Assembly (NCBI GenBank): GCA_004194705.1
Contig: SADC01000163.1
Span: 1 to 64,000 of the forward strand
DNA length: 64,000 nt
Reading direction: 5' to 3'
DNA from: Ditylenchus dipsaci
Taxonomy: Eukaryota; Nematoda; Chromadorea; Rhabditida; Anguinidae
A program made the position numbers and the translations under genes. Below the pieces are notes generated by a model that saw nothing but the letters and a program-made list of their open reading frames with translations, was not told the DNA's origin and did no database searches. Below, piece by piece: positions 46,105 to 56,885 of this stretch (positions within the stretch are counted from its first letter, which is position 1; every line of letters starts with the position of its first letter).

Positions 46105-46308
46105 CTTGTAAGGCAACTTAGTGCGGACAACCCAAAAAAGCAATTAGATATGCTTGAGGTACCAAAAATGGTGAGATTCGGACCTCACAATTTCATATGT
46201 TACGCGACTCGATGTTACGCGGGTCGCGAATCTCGCTATTTTTCGGTACCTCAAGCATCTCTAATTGCTTTTTTTGGGTTCTCCGCAAAAAGTTGCCTTA
46301 CAAGTGTG
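46105..46308. repeat. palindromic MITE, about 200 bp
   Basis: Arms 'cttgtaaggcaactt' and 'gcttgaggtacc' match in inverted order around 'gcgactcgatgttacgcg'. The centre word resembles that in the 14,122-14,531 palindrome (cgtgttacgc). Confidence 0.7.
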
Positions 46309-47087
46309 AGCATAGAATGGACCTGTGACAAATAAAACTAAAAAATATGGCAGGGTCTAAATTTTGGTGTTACATGTTACGTTTGAGTGTGGGAGGAGCT
46401 TTTAAAAAGTTTGATATATGTTACACTGAAACTTGCCTATAAAACTACTTTAGACTTTTTGGAATTACAGTCAACTCTCAAAATGATCGATATAATTGAT
46501 TTTTTGGGGAAGGGAGGGGTTGTTTCTTAGCTAATAGGGTCGCTTTTCGCTATTTTCGATCAGATTTTCAGCTAACTTTATGTCTTGTATTTGGTATGGT
46601 ATAGAAATGTTTACAAGCAGTAATTTTAGCAGTTTTACAATGTAAAATACGATTATTAGTCAGAAAATTGCAATTTTTTCTCAAAGTTGTTCCTAGAAAA
46701 GTAAATACGCCAATAATTCGTTTTTCATATAACACGCCTCAAAATAAACTTTTTGTTTTGTATGACTTTAGGGGGTAAGGCACTATTTTGCAGCGCCGAG
46801 TCGAAAACCCAGAAACGACAAAATTCACAGTGCATCCGCAATTTTGCGCCCAGCGTATTCGGGCGACTTGAGAAAATCTTACCTTTAGTTTTTGGACAAA
46901 TTTTAGTTTTGTCTATTTAAACGGGATTTGCATCTGCTCTCCCGGAACCAACGTAATCAAGATAAACAGGTGACGTTCCAGGAAGAGAGTATTTCGAATT
47001 GTCGAAAGTTGCTGAGGATCTCCAGTCACCGAAGAACAAAAGCTCCAGATTTTAGATAATAATGATTTAGACGAGACAATAGTTTAG

Positions 47088-47441
47088 GTTAAGGAATATG
47101 TAGATCTCCAGATTTCTAAACTCCAGGTTGACACTTTACGGTCATCTCATGATCGTTTGGCACTTTTGTATAATAAGTGTGCTCAAACACTTCTCCAGCA
47201 GACTGAAGAGTTATCTAGGCTCAAAGTCAAATTTGATAGGTTTGAAGAACGTAGAAATGAAGTTCTAGTTAGATTAGAAAATCCAGTACTAGTCCAGAAA
47301 AGTGTGCAGACTACTTCGTCTTTCACGCATAAACTTCAAGATGATGACGATCCAGGAGAGATATCTCAAATTATGGCATTCAGCCAAAACCCAGCTTATT
47401 TAGCATATCTCGAGAAAGGTGGTGATAGGTGGAGCAGCTAG
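47088..47441 (+). pseudogene. coiled-coil reading frame, possibly gag-like remnant
   Basis: An open frame without a clear start encodes about 117 residues. A helical, heptad-rich part ('LLQQTEELSRLKVKFDRFEE') is followed by an acidic linker (QDDDDPGEIS) and 'AFSQNPAYLAYLEKG'. It ends at TAG just before a 'ggtacccagg' repeat. Upstream sequence (46,930-47,085) seems to continue the same theme but contains stops. It could be the N-terminal part of a retroelement gag-like protein or a cellular coiled-coil fragment; I cannot name a family. Confidence 0.4.
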
Positions 47442-47535
47442 CTGATGATACCCAGGTGCTGGTACTCAGATAAGGGGTACCCAGGAAAGCCTGCCAATAA
47501 TTAGTTGACCAGGTGGTGTTACTTAGGTGAGCGGT

Positions 47536-47888
47536 AAGGGGTGGGCGAAGACCAGATGGCTCAGGACCCACTCCGGAATGGCCAAAAGGCCAAAATAACT
47601 GGTTTTTTGGGGGTGTACTAAAGGGGAGTAAACTTTTTGAGAAAAATCGATTGGGCGGATCAGATTTTGGGTCCGATCGGTAAAATCGCTCAGAATTTCA
47701 AGTTTTAGTGGTTTTGAGTGGTTCAGGGTGGATTTTTGGGCGATTAAGCCCATCGGACCCAAAATCTGATCCGCCCAATGGATTTTTCTCAAAGAGTTTA
47801 CCCCCTTCTTCAGTCAACCCCGAAAAACCAATTATTTTGGCCTTCTGGCCATACCGAAGTGGTCCTTAGCCATCTGGTCTTTGCCACC
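47536..47888. repeat. inverted repeat with 'gaccagatggct' ends
   Basis: Arms 'gaagaccagatggct', 'ggccaaaaggccaaaat' and 'gggtccgat' match inversely on the two sides around 47,715. Termini resemble the 'ccaagaccaga' ends at 13,565. Non-coding. Confidence 0.7.
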
Positions 47889-48324
47889 GCGTCATTGGAC
47901 ACAACTGTGACTGCGACTGCGACATTCGCAGCGTCATTGGACACGTAGTGTCGAGGCATGCGAAAAATAAAAATTTTGTAGTTAAATCCAGTGGTGGCTT
48001 TACACCGGGTTTTCGTCTTCAGCTCGAAAAAATGAGAAAATGAAAAAAGTCACTGAAAAGGCAGTTAAAGTTTAAGAGACAGTTCAAATGGCCTCTTGTC
48101 AGTTTGTCTGAAATGCTCCTTGTGAAAACCTATTTTTACATCTGCAGACTTTACACTCCGCTTGTCCGACTCAGAATTTCACGCTGAACACGATAAGACT
48201 TTGATTTGAACATTTTCGAAAAAAAGTTTCGCTGGAGCGCTTTAAAAAATTTAAAGTTTTAAATCTTTCGTACTGGCATAAAATTGATTACGACTCATTT
48301 GCGCAAAACTTATTTGCGCAGATT

Positions 48325-48360
48325 TTTTAAAGTTACAGGTTCGAATCCAGGTGGTAGCGG
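48325..48360 (+). repeat. isolated tRNA-like B-box
   Basis: 'acaggttcgaatccaggtgg' is a perfect B-box context (GGTTCGAATCC). The upstream A-box is not recognisable, so this is a SINE-like fragment at best. Confidence 0.35.
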
Positions 48361-49621
48361 AAATTTTTTTTCTTGAATAACAACCATAAACTAGTTTTTA
48401 TTAGACCAGTAAACCTCAGGTTGGATAGGAGGTCAACCTGGTACTTCTTTCGAATAGGCATTCAGCTCTAGAATCCGATATTTGGATAACACTGAAAGTA
48501 TTAAAAATCAATGTACCCTATCCAAAATCGTGTCCTGAACACGGTTTGTTAAGACCAAAATGCTGTTTAACCAACTGGAATATCAATACCGTGGGTAGTT
48601 ACCCACTCCAAGGTGGTCGACCTTGAACTTTTGTGGATTATTCTGAGTAGACAAACAAATTTTGCATGCCTAAATCAATCCAGAAAAAAGATTTTGAAAC
48701 ATAAAAACGTAAAAATTTTTTTGATCCAAGTGACGACCACTTGGTTTTGTTATACCCAGGTGGTCGTACCCAGGTTGAAGAACTCAGGTAAAACTTCGGG
48801 GTAGTAATATTTTCGTCTTGTGAAGAACTTTTAAAATTTTTTTTCTATGATCCAACTTAAGTTCCACTGGATAATCTATGCATAATCCATGCACCAACTA
48901 AACCAAGTGGTCGTCCACTTCGATGAATTTTTTTACGTTTTTCATGTTCCAAAACTCGTTTTTCGAACTAATTCAGGCATGCTGAATATGGTTCGATAGT
49001 GGTGAAATGCCGTTTGGTCGAGTATTTTTTGAGTATTCGGCAATAATTGATTTTACCAAAACTGGATTTTACCAAAACTCAAGAAATACCCTACAGAACG
49101 GCATTTTACCACTATCAAAAAATCTTCAGCATACCCGAATCAGTCCATCAGTCAATATGTGTGTGTGCCGAATCTTCCCAACTTTACTATATAGTATGTT
49201 CAAAATCAATCATCAAAAATTTGATCAAAAAAGGGAATGTTTTGATTCAAGAATTATCGTTTTGTCTCGACACGAAACCAAAATTTCAAACTGAATTTGA
49301 ATTTGTATTTGACGCTTGAAACGCTGTGTGCCAACGGTCAGTCTTGCCAGTGCTAGGTATCAGTGCCAATTATGGAAACACTGGGCTGACTGTATGTCTA
49401 AATCCTAAAAGAGTAGTTTCGTAGCCCAAGTCGCAAATCAACAAATAAGTTTATTCAGTGTTTACAGAAGTCCTTGAATAAATTTAAAAAAAAATCAACA
49501 TTTAAAATATCAATTTTTTCACATTTAACTTAGTCTGTAGGTTCTTAGTTTCTACGCTGTTTTCTAGGTTGGCTACTTTTACTCTTTCCTTTTTCTCTAT
49601 TACCAACGACTGCAACATCGC

Positions 49622-50038
49622 TCAAAGCATTACAAGTCGATTACAAAGTATGTATGTATAACCAGTAGGCTTAAGAGCAGGCGCCCTGGAACCAGATGCT
49701 TTGCGAGCTTGATTTCTATTCTTGTCCACGGGACTTTGTTGTTTCAAAAAATCAGACAAAGTTGGTTTTTTATCATGCTCACTTTCCTGCCCCACTTCTT
49801 CTATTTCATGATCGTATTGAAAAGCAGAAAAGCCACCGTGCTGCATTCTTGATAAGTCTAGATCTGAACCTTGTAGAGTTCCTTGAACAAAATCAGGACT
49901 GTCGTTTGTGTTAGTCGCACCTATTAGTGAGAATACTCCAGCTTTGTAATCCATAAACACTTGTTTCCATTGTTGGTTATATTGAAAAAACGATGCTTTG
50001 CTGGACCATCCCTTAGTAAAATAAGTTTTTTTTGACAT
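49622..50038 (-). CDS. small K-rich protein, left-arm copy (frameshifted)
   Basis: This copy starts with ATG at 50,038 (MSKKTYFTKGWSSKASFF) and reads the same protein as the right-arm copy for about 137 residues. It then shifts frame because one base is missing in 'tactttgtaatcgac', and stops at 49,622. See the right-arm copy for description. Without the shift the two would be identical or nearly so. Confidence 0.55.
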   Translation of the reverse strand: MSKKTYFTKGWSSKASFFQYNQQWKQVFMDYKAGVFSLIGATNTNDSPDFVQGTLQGSDLDLSRMQHGGFSAFQYDHEIEEVGQESEHDKKPTLSDFLKQQSPVDKNRNQARKASGSRAPALKPTGYTYILCNRLVML

Positions 50039-50519
50039 AAATTTTTTTTCAAAAGCCAAAAGTTAGAAATAAGAAAACATTTAAAAGACCATGGTTTTGG
50101 AACACACCGGTTTTCCGACATTTTAATTGGCGGGGACACTTTTTTATACAAAATTTTTTTTTGTATTGTTTTTCAATTAAAATTGAAATTTTATTTGTTA
50201 GTCCAGGAATATCTCCAGACTTTTATAGGAATTCATGGAGCAGTGAAAGTAGGTTTGGTCGTCCGATCCGTCAATGTCAAGTGACATTGGGCTCAACTAG
50301 TAGAAGGTATTAAATTTCGATAAAATTTTAGATGCAATCAGAAAATGATTAAAAAATTAATTGTTGAATATTTTGAGAGTAAAAATGTGTCCCCGCAAAT
50401 TACGGCTGCATTGGGAAACTGTGACCCTTTAAAGGGGATACACATCCAAATGTTAAAAAAACTCGCAGGCTCGAATCTCAGTGGTGCATAACCTACTTCT
50501 TTAGGAGCAGTTTCGGTAT

Positions 50520-50800
50520 ACCCCCCAGTCAAGTTCGGTATACACCCCCAGTTTGCCTTGGTCCCCCAAGCTGATTTTTTTTTAAAAAAATTTCCGAAAT
50601 TTTTTCAACTTTAACCCAATAAAAAAACAGCGTTCAAAAATTTCGAAAATTTTTAAAAAAAATCAGCTTGGGGGACCAAGGCAAACTGGGGGTGTATACC
50701 GAACTTGACTGGGGGGTGTATACCGAACTTGACTGGGGGGTGTATACCGAACTTGACTGGGGGTGTATACCGAACTTGACTAGGGGGTGTATACCGAAAT
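50520..50800. repeat. 'gtataccgaacttgactggg' array, left arm
   Basis: Five full units of about 23 bp lie at 50,690-50,800 and two inverted units at 50,515-50,560. They surround an inverted repeat with 'gccttggtcccccaagctga'. The mirrored array at 51,215-51,530 has a different number of units. Confidence 0.8.
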
Positions 50801-52004
50801 TTAGCCCTTCTTTATTCCATTTTTAGCGAATTAACAAGTAGTAAACTATCGAGCAATCGATTGCGATCTTTCTCTTTTTTTAATATTTGGGAGTAAAACG
50901 TTTCACGCAAATACTTGGCCCTTAGTTAGTCACTATCCTACTCGCACGCTCGCCAATAATAAAAAAAGCGCCAGCGCTTTTTCATTTACAGCGCCGGCGG
51001 TAGCTGCAGCGCCGGTTCATTAAAATTTCGCCCCCGGTGCTTATCAGATGTCCTATTTTTCCGGCGAAGCGCCGGCGCTAGTGTAGCGCCGGCGCTTCGC
51101 CCGGCGCTACACTAGCTTTACTCCCAAAATATTAAAAAAAGAGAAAGATCGCAATCGATTGCTCGATAGTTTACTACTTGTTAATTCGCTAAAAATGGAA
51201 TAAAGAAGGGCTAAATTTCGGTATACACCCCCCAGTCAAGTTCGGTATACACCCCCCAGTCAAGTTCGGTATACACCCCCCAGTCAAGTTCGGTATACAC
51301 CCCCAGTCAAGTTCGGTATACACCCCCAGTCAAGTTCGGTATACACCCCCAGTTTGCCTTGGTCCCCCAAGCTGATTTTTTTTTAAAAAATTTTCGAAAT
51401 TTTTGAACGCTGTTTTTTTATTGGGTTAAAGTTGAAAAAATTTCGGAAATTTTTTTAAAAAAAAATCAGCTTGGGGACCAAGGCAAACTGGGGGTGTATA
51501 CCGAACTTGACTGGGGGTGTATACCGAAACTGCTCCTAAAGAAGTAGGTTATGCAACCACTGAGATTCGAGCCTGCGAGTTTTTTTTAACATTTGGATGT
51601 GTATCCCCCTTTAAAGGGTCACAGTTTCCCAATGCAGCCGTAATTTGCGGGACACATTTTTACTCTCAAAATATTCAACAATTAATTTTTTAATCATTTT
51701 CTGATTGCATCTAAAATTTTATCGAAATTTAATACCTTCTACTAGTTGAGCCCAATGTCACTTGACATTGACGGATCGGACGACCAAACCTACTTTCACT
51801 GCTCCATGAATTCCTATAAAAGTCTGGAGATATTCCTGGACTAACAAATAAAATTTCAATTTTAATTGAAAAACAATACAAAAAAAAATTTTGTATAAAA
51901 AAGTGTCCCCCGCCAATTAAAATGTCGGAAATACCGGTGTGTTCCAAACCATGGTCTTTTAAATGTTTTCTTATTTCTAACTTTTGGCTTTTGAAAAAAA
52001 ATTT

Positions 52005-52499
52005 ATGTCAAAAAAAACTTATTTTACTAAGGGATGGTCCAGCAAAGCATCGTTTTTTCAATATAACCAACAATGGAAACAAGTGTTTATGGATTACAAA
52101 GCTGGAGTATTCTCACTAATAGGTGCGACTAACACAAACGACAGTCCTGATTTTGTTCAAGGAACTCTACAAGGTTCAGATCTAGACTTATCAAGAATGC
52201 AGCACGGTGGCTTTTCTGCTTTTCAATACGATCATGAAATAGAAGAAGTGGGGCAGGAAAGTGAGCATGATAAAAAACCAACTTTGTCTGATTTTTTGAA
52301 ACAACAAAGTCCCGTGGACAAGAATAGAAATCAAGCTCGCAAAGCATCTGGTTCCAGGGCGCCTGCTCTTAAGCCTACTGGTTATACATACATACTTTGT
52401 AACTCGACTTGTAATGCTTTGAGCGATGTTGCAGTCGTTGGTAATAGAGAAAAAGGAAAGAGTAAAAGTAGCCAACCTAGAAAACAGCGTAGAAACTAA
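52005..52499 (+). CDS. small K-rich protein of unknown function, right-arm copy
   Basis: An intact frame of about 164 residues runs from ATG 52,005 to TAG-free end at TAA 52,499. It has an aromatic N-terminal part (KGWSSKASFFQYNQQWKQVF), a central acidic region (HEIEEVGQESEHDKKPT), 'LSDFLKQQSPVDK', and a basic tail (REKGKSKSSQPRKQRRN) that could act as nuclear localisation or nucleic-acid binding. No signal peptide or known domain is seen. I chose the ATG; an upstream TTG would add seven residues. Whether it serves the palindrome as an element gene or is a host gene caught in a duplication is not decidable here. Confidence 0.55.
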   Translation: MSKKTYFTKGWSSKASFFQYNQQWKQVFMDYKAGVFSLIGATNTNDSPDFVQGTLQGSDLDLSRMQHGGFSAFQYDHEIEEVGQESEHDKKPTLSDFLKQQSPVDKNRNQARKASGSRAPALKPTGYTYILCNSTCNALSDVAVVGNREKGKSKSSQPRKQRRN

Positions 52500-53340
52500 G
52501 AACCTACAGACTAAGTTAAATGTGAAAAAATTGATATTTTAAATGTTGATTTTTTTTTAAATTTATTCAAGGACTTCTGTAAACACTGAATAAACTTATT
52601 TGTTGATTTGCGACTTGGGCTACGAAACTACTCTTTTAGGATTTAGACATACAGTCAGCCCCAGTGTTTCCATAATTGGCACTGATACCTAGCACTGGCA
52701 AGACTGACCGTTGGCACACAGCGTTTCAAGCGTCAAATACAAATTCAAATTCAGTTTGAAATTTTGGTTTCGTGTCGAGACAAAACGATAATTCTTGAAT
52801 CAAAACATTCCCTTTTTTGATCAAATTTTTGATGATTGATTTTGAACATACTATATAGTAAAGTTGGGAAGATTCGGCACACACACATATTGACTGATGG
52901 ACTGATTCGGGTATGCTGAAGATTTTTTGATAGTGGTAAAATGCCGTTCTGTAGGGTATTTCTTGAGTTTTGGTAAATCCAGTTTTGGTAAAATCAATTA
53001 TTGCCGAATACTCAAAAAATACTCGACCAAACGGCATTTCACCACTATCGAACCATATTCAGCATGCCTGAATTAGTTCGAAAACGAGTTTTGGAACATG
53101 AAAAACGTAAAAAAATTCATCGAAGTGGACGACCACTTGGTTTAGTTGGTGCATGGATTATGCATAGATTATCCAGTGGAACTTAAGTTGGATCATAGAA
53201 AAAAATTTTAAATTTAAAATTTCTTCACAAGACGAAAATATTACTACCCGGGAGTTTTACCTGAGTTCTTCAACCTGGGTACGACCACCTGGGTATAACA
53301 AAACCAAGTGGTCCTCCACTTAGATCAAAAATTTTCACGT

Positions 53341-53642
53341 TCCAAAAAAAAATTCACGTCCAAAATTTTTTCCTAAGATTTTTAAGTTAATTCATTTGCT
53401 GACACCCCAACAGAGTTAACGACAAAACTCATGACATAATCGCCGATTCCGAAATGCTTATTCATAAAACACAGACAGGAAAAATTTGCATGAAAATTAG
53501 GGAGCTTACGTCTAATATGCATCAGCAATTACAATTGGAATGAAAATTTGAATTCGAATTTTTTGGTCTCACGCATTAAAGTGGTCCCCGCCTTTTGGAA
53601 ATTCAAATTTCACCGTGTCGGGCACGGGCATGCCCCTTTAAT
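53341..53642. other. short spacer ending in a TTAA-type terminus
   Basis: 53,610-53,641 reads 'cgggcacgggcatgccccttt' followed by AA, equal to the right terminus of the TTAA MITE at 40,899-41,119. 'ttaaagtggtccccgcc' at 53,576 is the start of another TTAA-type end. Confidence 0.5.
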
Positions 53643-54369
53643 ATGGGAGAGCTGGTCAATCTCTTCGAGTGTCTATCCTTGTTAGAGTCGGAGGATGTGG
53701 ACGTGGAACAAATGGAGATTTTTGCGATCCCTCCGGAAGCACAGGACTCTGATAAGGAAGCAATGGAGGTTGAAGAAGTAGAAGTTGGCGATGAGGTGGA
53801 GAGTGTTGATGAGGAGCCGGCAGCTCCAGTAGTAGTGAAAGTTGTGCCTGCACAAGGTATTTTGCAGTAATTGTGTATTAGAATTATAGAACAGAAAATT
53901 TAGATCCATACACGCTAGCCGGCTATTGTATGAGACCATTTGTTGAAGGAGACTAACTCATATGGTGGCAGTGATATTGAGTTATGTCCACTGAGTGACG
54001 TGGGAAATCAGCCAAGAGGGTATTGTGAGTAGAGTGCACTTGTGCAGTGCACAACGCCTGGCAGTTGTATAGAAAAGTCCACCTTAAGTGGGACTACCTC
54101 CAGTTTCGCCGCTATGTTGCCACCTCCTATATGCAAACATATGGAAGTCCACCCACAGGACCCGGCCGAAGATCATCCCAAGATAGACAACTAACTTCTA
54201 AGCGAGTAAATGAGAGTGTGCGGCTTGACGGGTACCATCATTGGATTGCCACAACAGACTTATCTTTTCACTGCGAGGTTGTGATGGGAGAACTAACAAG
54301 AAATGCGAAAAATGTAATGTAGGCCTGCATTCTGTACCTTGGTTCAAAAAATCCCACGTGAAAAACTAA
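53643..54369 (+). pseudogene. piggyBac-type transposase remnant
   Basis: The N-terminal frame (53,643-53,870) is acidic (MGELVNLFECLSLLESEDVD, then VEEVEVGDEVESVDEEP), as in many piggyBac-like transposases. The C-terminal part (about 54,030-54,369) has 'AVHNAWQLYRKVH' and a 'DYLQFRRYVATSYM' helix. 'VRLDGYHHWI' and a cysteine-rich finger (C-x2-C...C-x2-C, 'CDGRTNKKCEKCNVGLH') follow in a frame shifted by one missing base near 54,282. The catalytic Asp domain between is almost wholly missing, so it is dead. The protein family inserts at TTAA, fitting the TTAA elements in this window. Confidence 0.75.
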
Positions 54370-54717
54370 CGAAAATAGCAAAATCTTATATTTTTCATTA
54401 TCAAATGCTATATTTGACAACATTTTATAATAAAACCGGTACTTTTACCTCTGTATATGATGTTTCCAAAGAAAAAAGATTTTTGAAATTTTTAGGTTAA
54501 TTTTCATACCCGTGGGAAAAAAGGGTTAAGTCTAAAACATTCTTAAAAAATGTTTTTAGAGCGCGGAAAGACACTTTCGGGATTTTTTTTTGCAAAAGAT
54601 TGGAATTTTTTTCCCAAAAAACGAGTACCTTGATACCCTTATTTTTATTTTTACCTTGTTTTTCTCAAAAAGAGCTTCTAATTGCATTTATATCTTACAA
54701 ATCTTGCTCGGATTCAT

Positions 54718-54826
54718 CTCTAAGGTAAGTGAGTGCGCGCATCTTTAACTCTTAAGCCCCTACAACTCCTCCGGGGCGTAGGGGGCTTGGAGTTGAGATG
54801 CGCACACACACATACCTTAGAGACCA
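54718..54826. repeat. palindrome, 'gcgcatctcaactccaagcc' family
   Basis: 'aaggtaagtgagtgcgcgca' on the left and 'tgcgcacacacacatacctt' on the right flank a GC-rich centre. Copies or halves occur at 23,715-23,800, 30,690-30,740, 31,000-31,065, 31,700-31,820 and 45,190-45,245. Confidence 0.75.
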
Positions 54827-54859
54827 AATACTTGAAAATGACTCTGGATGCATAAAAAC

Positions 54860-55883
54860 CGAGTCCACCCGAAAGGTCCCCGCAGAAAGGTCCCGCCGAA
54901 AGGTCCCCAATTTTCAATTTTCACAATCTTTTGAGAAAAAAATGTGTCTGTGATCTCCATTCCAAGTGGATCATTTGTAATATCATCATGTTTGTTTAGC
55001 TGCAGGGTAGGCCAGCATATGTTAGGTTGACGGTAGGCGAATTCATCGATATATTTTTATATTCTAAATTAACATTTTTTGTCTTGTGAAGAACTCATAT
55101 CTTTTAAATTTTTTTCTATGATCCAATCTCGGTTCTCCTGGATAATCCATGTACCAACATAACCAAGTGGTCGTCCACTTGGATCAAAATTCTTTTCAAG
55201 TTTTTGTGTTTTAAACCCTGTATTTTGGACTAACTCTGGCATGCTGAAGATGGTTTGATAATAGTAAAATAAGGTTCTGTAGGGTAGTTTCTGAGTATTG
55301 GAAGATAATTGATTTGGTACTTCTTTGGTTCTCCCCATACTCGGACTTTTTGAAAGTGACCCAAAATCACCTCCCACCCCATTTTTTCTGCACAACACGA
55401 TAAGACATCTACTCATTTTTATCCAAATTTTTATATCACGTGTAGTTAATAGATAGCTTATCTGGTAGCCCTGGATCTTAGCTACAAGATGGCACCAACA
55501 GAATGATTTTTGAAAATTAAAAAAAAAAGTTACGGCCGTTTCCGCGTGAGGAGGTATGAAAAAATCCGCACTCATTGGGTACCAGGCCTTAGGGGTTGAA
55601 CTAACCATTGAAGGTGAACGATTGCCGCGAATCAAAAGTGTCGCTAACTGATAGTCGTTCAAGAAAAATAATGAACAACACCTTTTTCACGAAGAACAAA
55701 AGCAAAAAAAGGAACATTTTTTCTCAAAGCATTGTGAAAATTAAAAATTGGGGACCATTCGGCCGGGACCTTTCGGCGGGGACCTTTCGGCCGGGGACCT
55801 TTCGGCCGGGGACCTTTCGGCGGGGACATTTCGGCGGGACCTTTCGGCGAGGACCTTTTGGCGGGGACCTTTCGTCCTGATCC
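54860..55883. mobile_element. tandem-repeat-TIR element with perfect 9-bp target duplication
   Basis: 'cataaaaac' is repeated exactly at 54,851-54,859 and 55,884-55,892. The left array (54,870-54,912) has three 'ccgaaaggtcccc' units. The right array (55,755-55,873) has about eight inverted units ('ggggacctttcgg'). The core contains a half P1 MITE (55,160-55,330) and a relative of the 38,028 palindrome (55,430-55,590). No transposase is present. Confidence 0.8.
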
Positions 55884-56026
55884 CATAAAAACATATGCAA
55901 AGCAGATTTTCTTCACGCGGTAGGTCCTAGTTATCAAAACTATGTTCAAATTCTATCTTTTTAGATCTTGTTGTACGAATCTATAAATTTGCATTTTTTG
56001 GACTACAGGGGGATCAAGGCAAAAAG

Positions 56027-56876
56027 GGCAGGAGTAGCTTGCGACAATTTAAATTGCGACAATTCAAATTGCGACAAATTCAAATTGCGGCAATTCAAAT
56101 TGCGACAAAATCAGATTGCGACAATTCAAATTGCGACAAATTCAAATTACGACAATTTGAATTGCGACTGGCGATGGCTTTAAGTATATTGTTCTGAGTC
56201 TTCAAGGTGTCTTTCTGGTCTTATTTCTTGATTGATTTCAAGGAAAATGACTTTCTTGGCACTTGTTTACATCCTACACGCAATGCTTACTTATACTTGC
56301 TGCTTATAAAAGTTGACATTAACTAAATGTAAAGATATAAGCATGATGGTCATATTTTCATATGATTTATCTTCTTTCTTGATCAGCTCGCATTTTTCTT
56401 CATGCGCTTAGGCAAGTCACCGTGATGAAACTTATTATGCAGTCTTCATACCCATCCTGAGGCTTCGTGGTACTGTGTATTTCAAAAAAATTTTAGTTGA
56501 AAAAACGATGTTTGCCAGCCTAGTGGTCCGATCTATAATAAGAGTTTAGGTATTCCGACCAGGCTCTAGTATCAAGAAACTTAGGCGGTCTGATATAGGT
56601 GGTGCATCTGTATTCATTGAGTGGTCCCTACACTCGAAGTTAAGCAAATTAGACAAGAAGACATCGCAGCAGTAAGACAGTTTAAAATGTCGCAATTCAA
56701 ATTGTCGCAATTCGAATTTGTCGCAATTTGAATTGTCGCAATCTGATTTTGTCGCAATTCGAATTTGTCGCAATTCGAATTGTCGCAATTTGAATTGTTT
56801 CAATTTGAATTGTCGCAATTTGAATTTGTCGCAATTTGAATTGTCGCAATGTGAAATGTCGCAAGCTGCTGCTGCC
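56027..56876. mobile_element. tandem-repeat-TIR element, 'gcgacaattcaaatt' array
   Basis: Nine or so units of 'gcgacaattcaaatt' lie at 56,038-56,167, with inverted units at 56,690-56,865. Termini 'ggcaggagtagcttgcgac' and 'ggcagcagcagcttgcgac' match. Flanks 'ggcaaaaag' and 'cgcaaaaag' agree at 8 of 9 bases. The 520-bp core shows no gene. Confidence 0.8.
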
Positions 56877-56885
56877 CGCAAAAAG

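Larger units (their letters stand above)
48708..53340. repeat. giant near-perfect palindrome (two arms of about 2.2 kb)
   Basis: Left arm 48,708-50,897 is the reverse complement of right arm 51,117-53,340, with a spacer of about 220 bp that is rich in 'gcgccggcgct'. From outside inwards each arm holds a P1 MITE, a small gene, a TTAA-type MITE with tRNA-like core, a B-box ('ggctcgaatctc'), and arrays of 'gtataccgaacttgactggg'. Arms differ by scattered single-base indels and a few substitutions (for example 'gtaatcgac' versus 'gtaactcgac'), so this is not simply one sequence printed twice. Array copy number also differs between arms. Confidence 0.9.
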
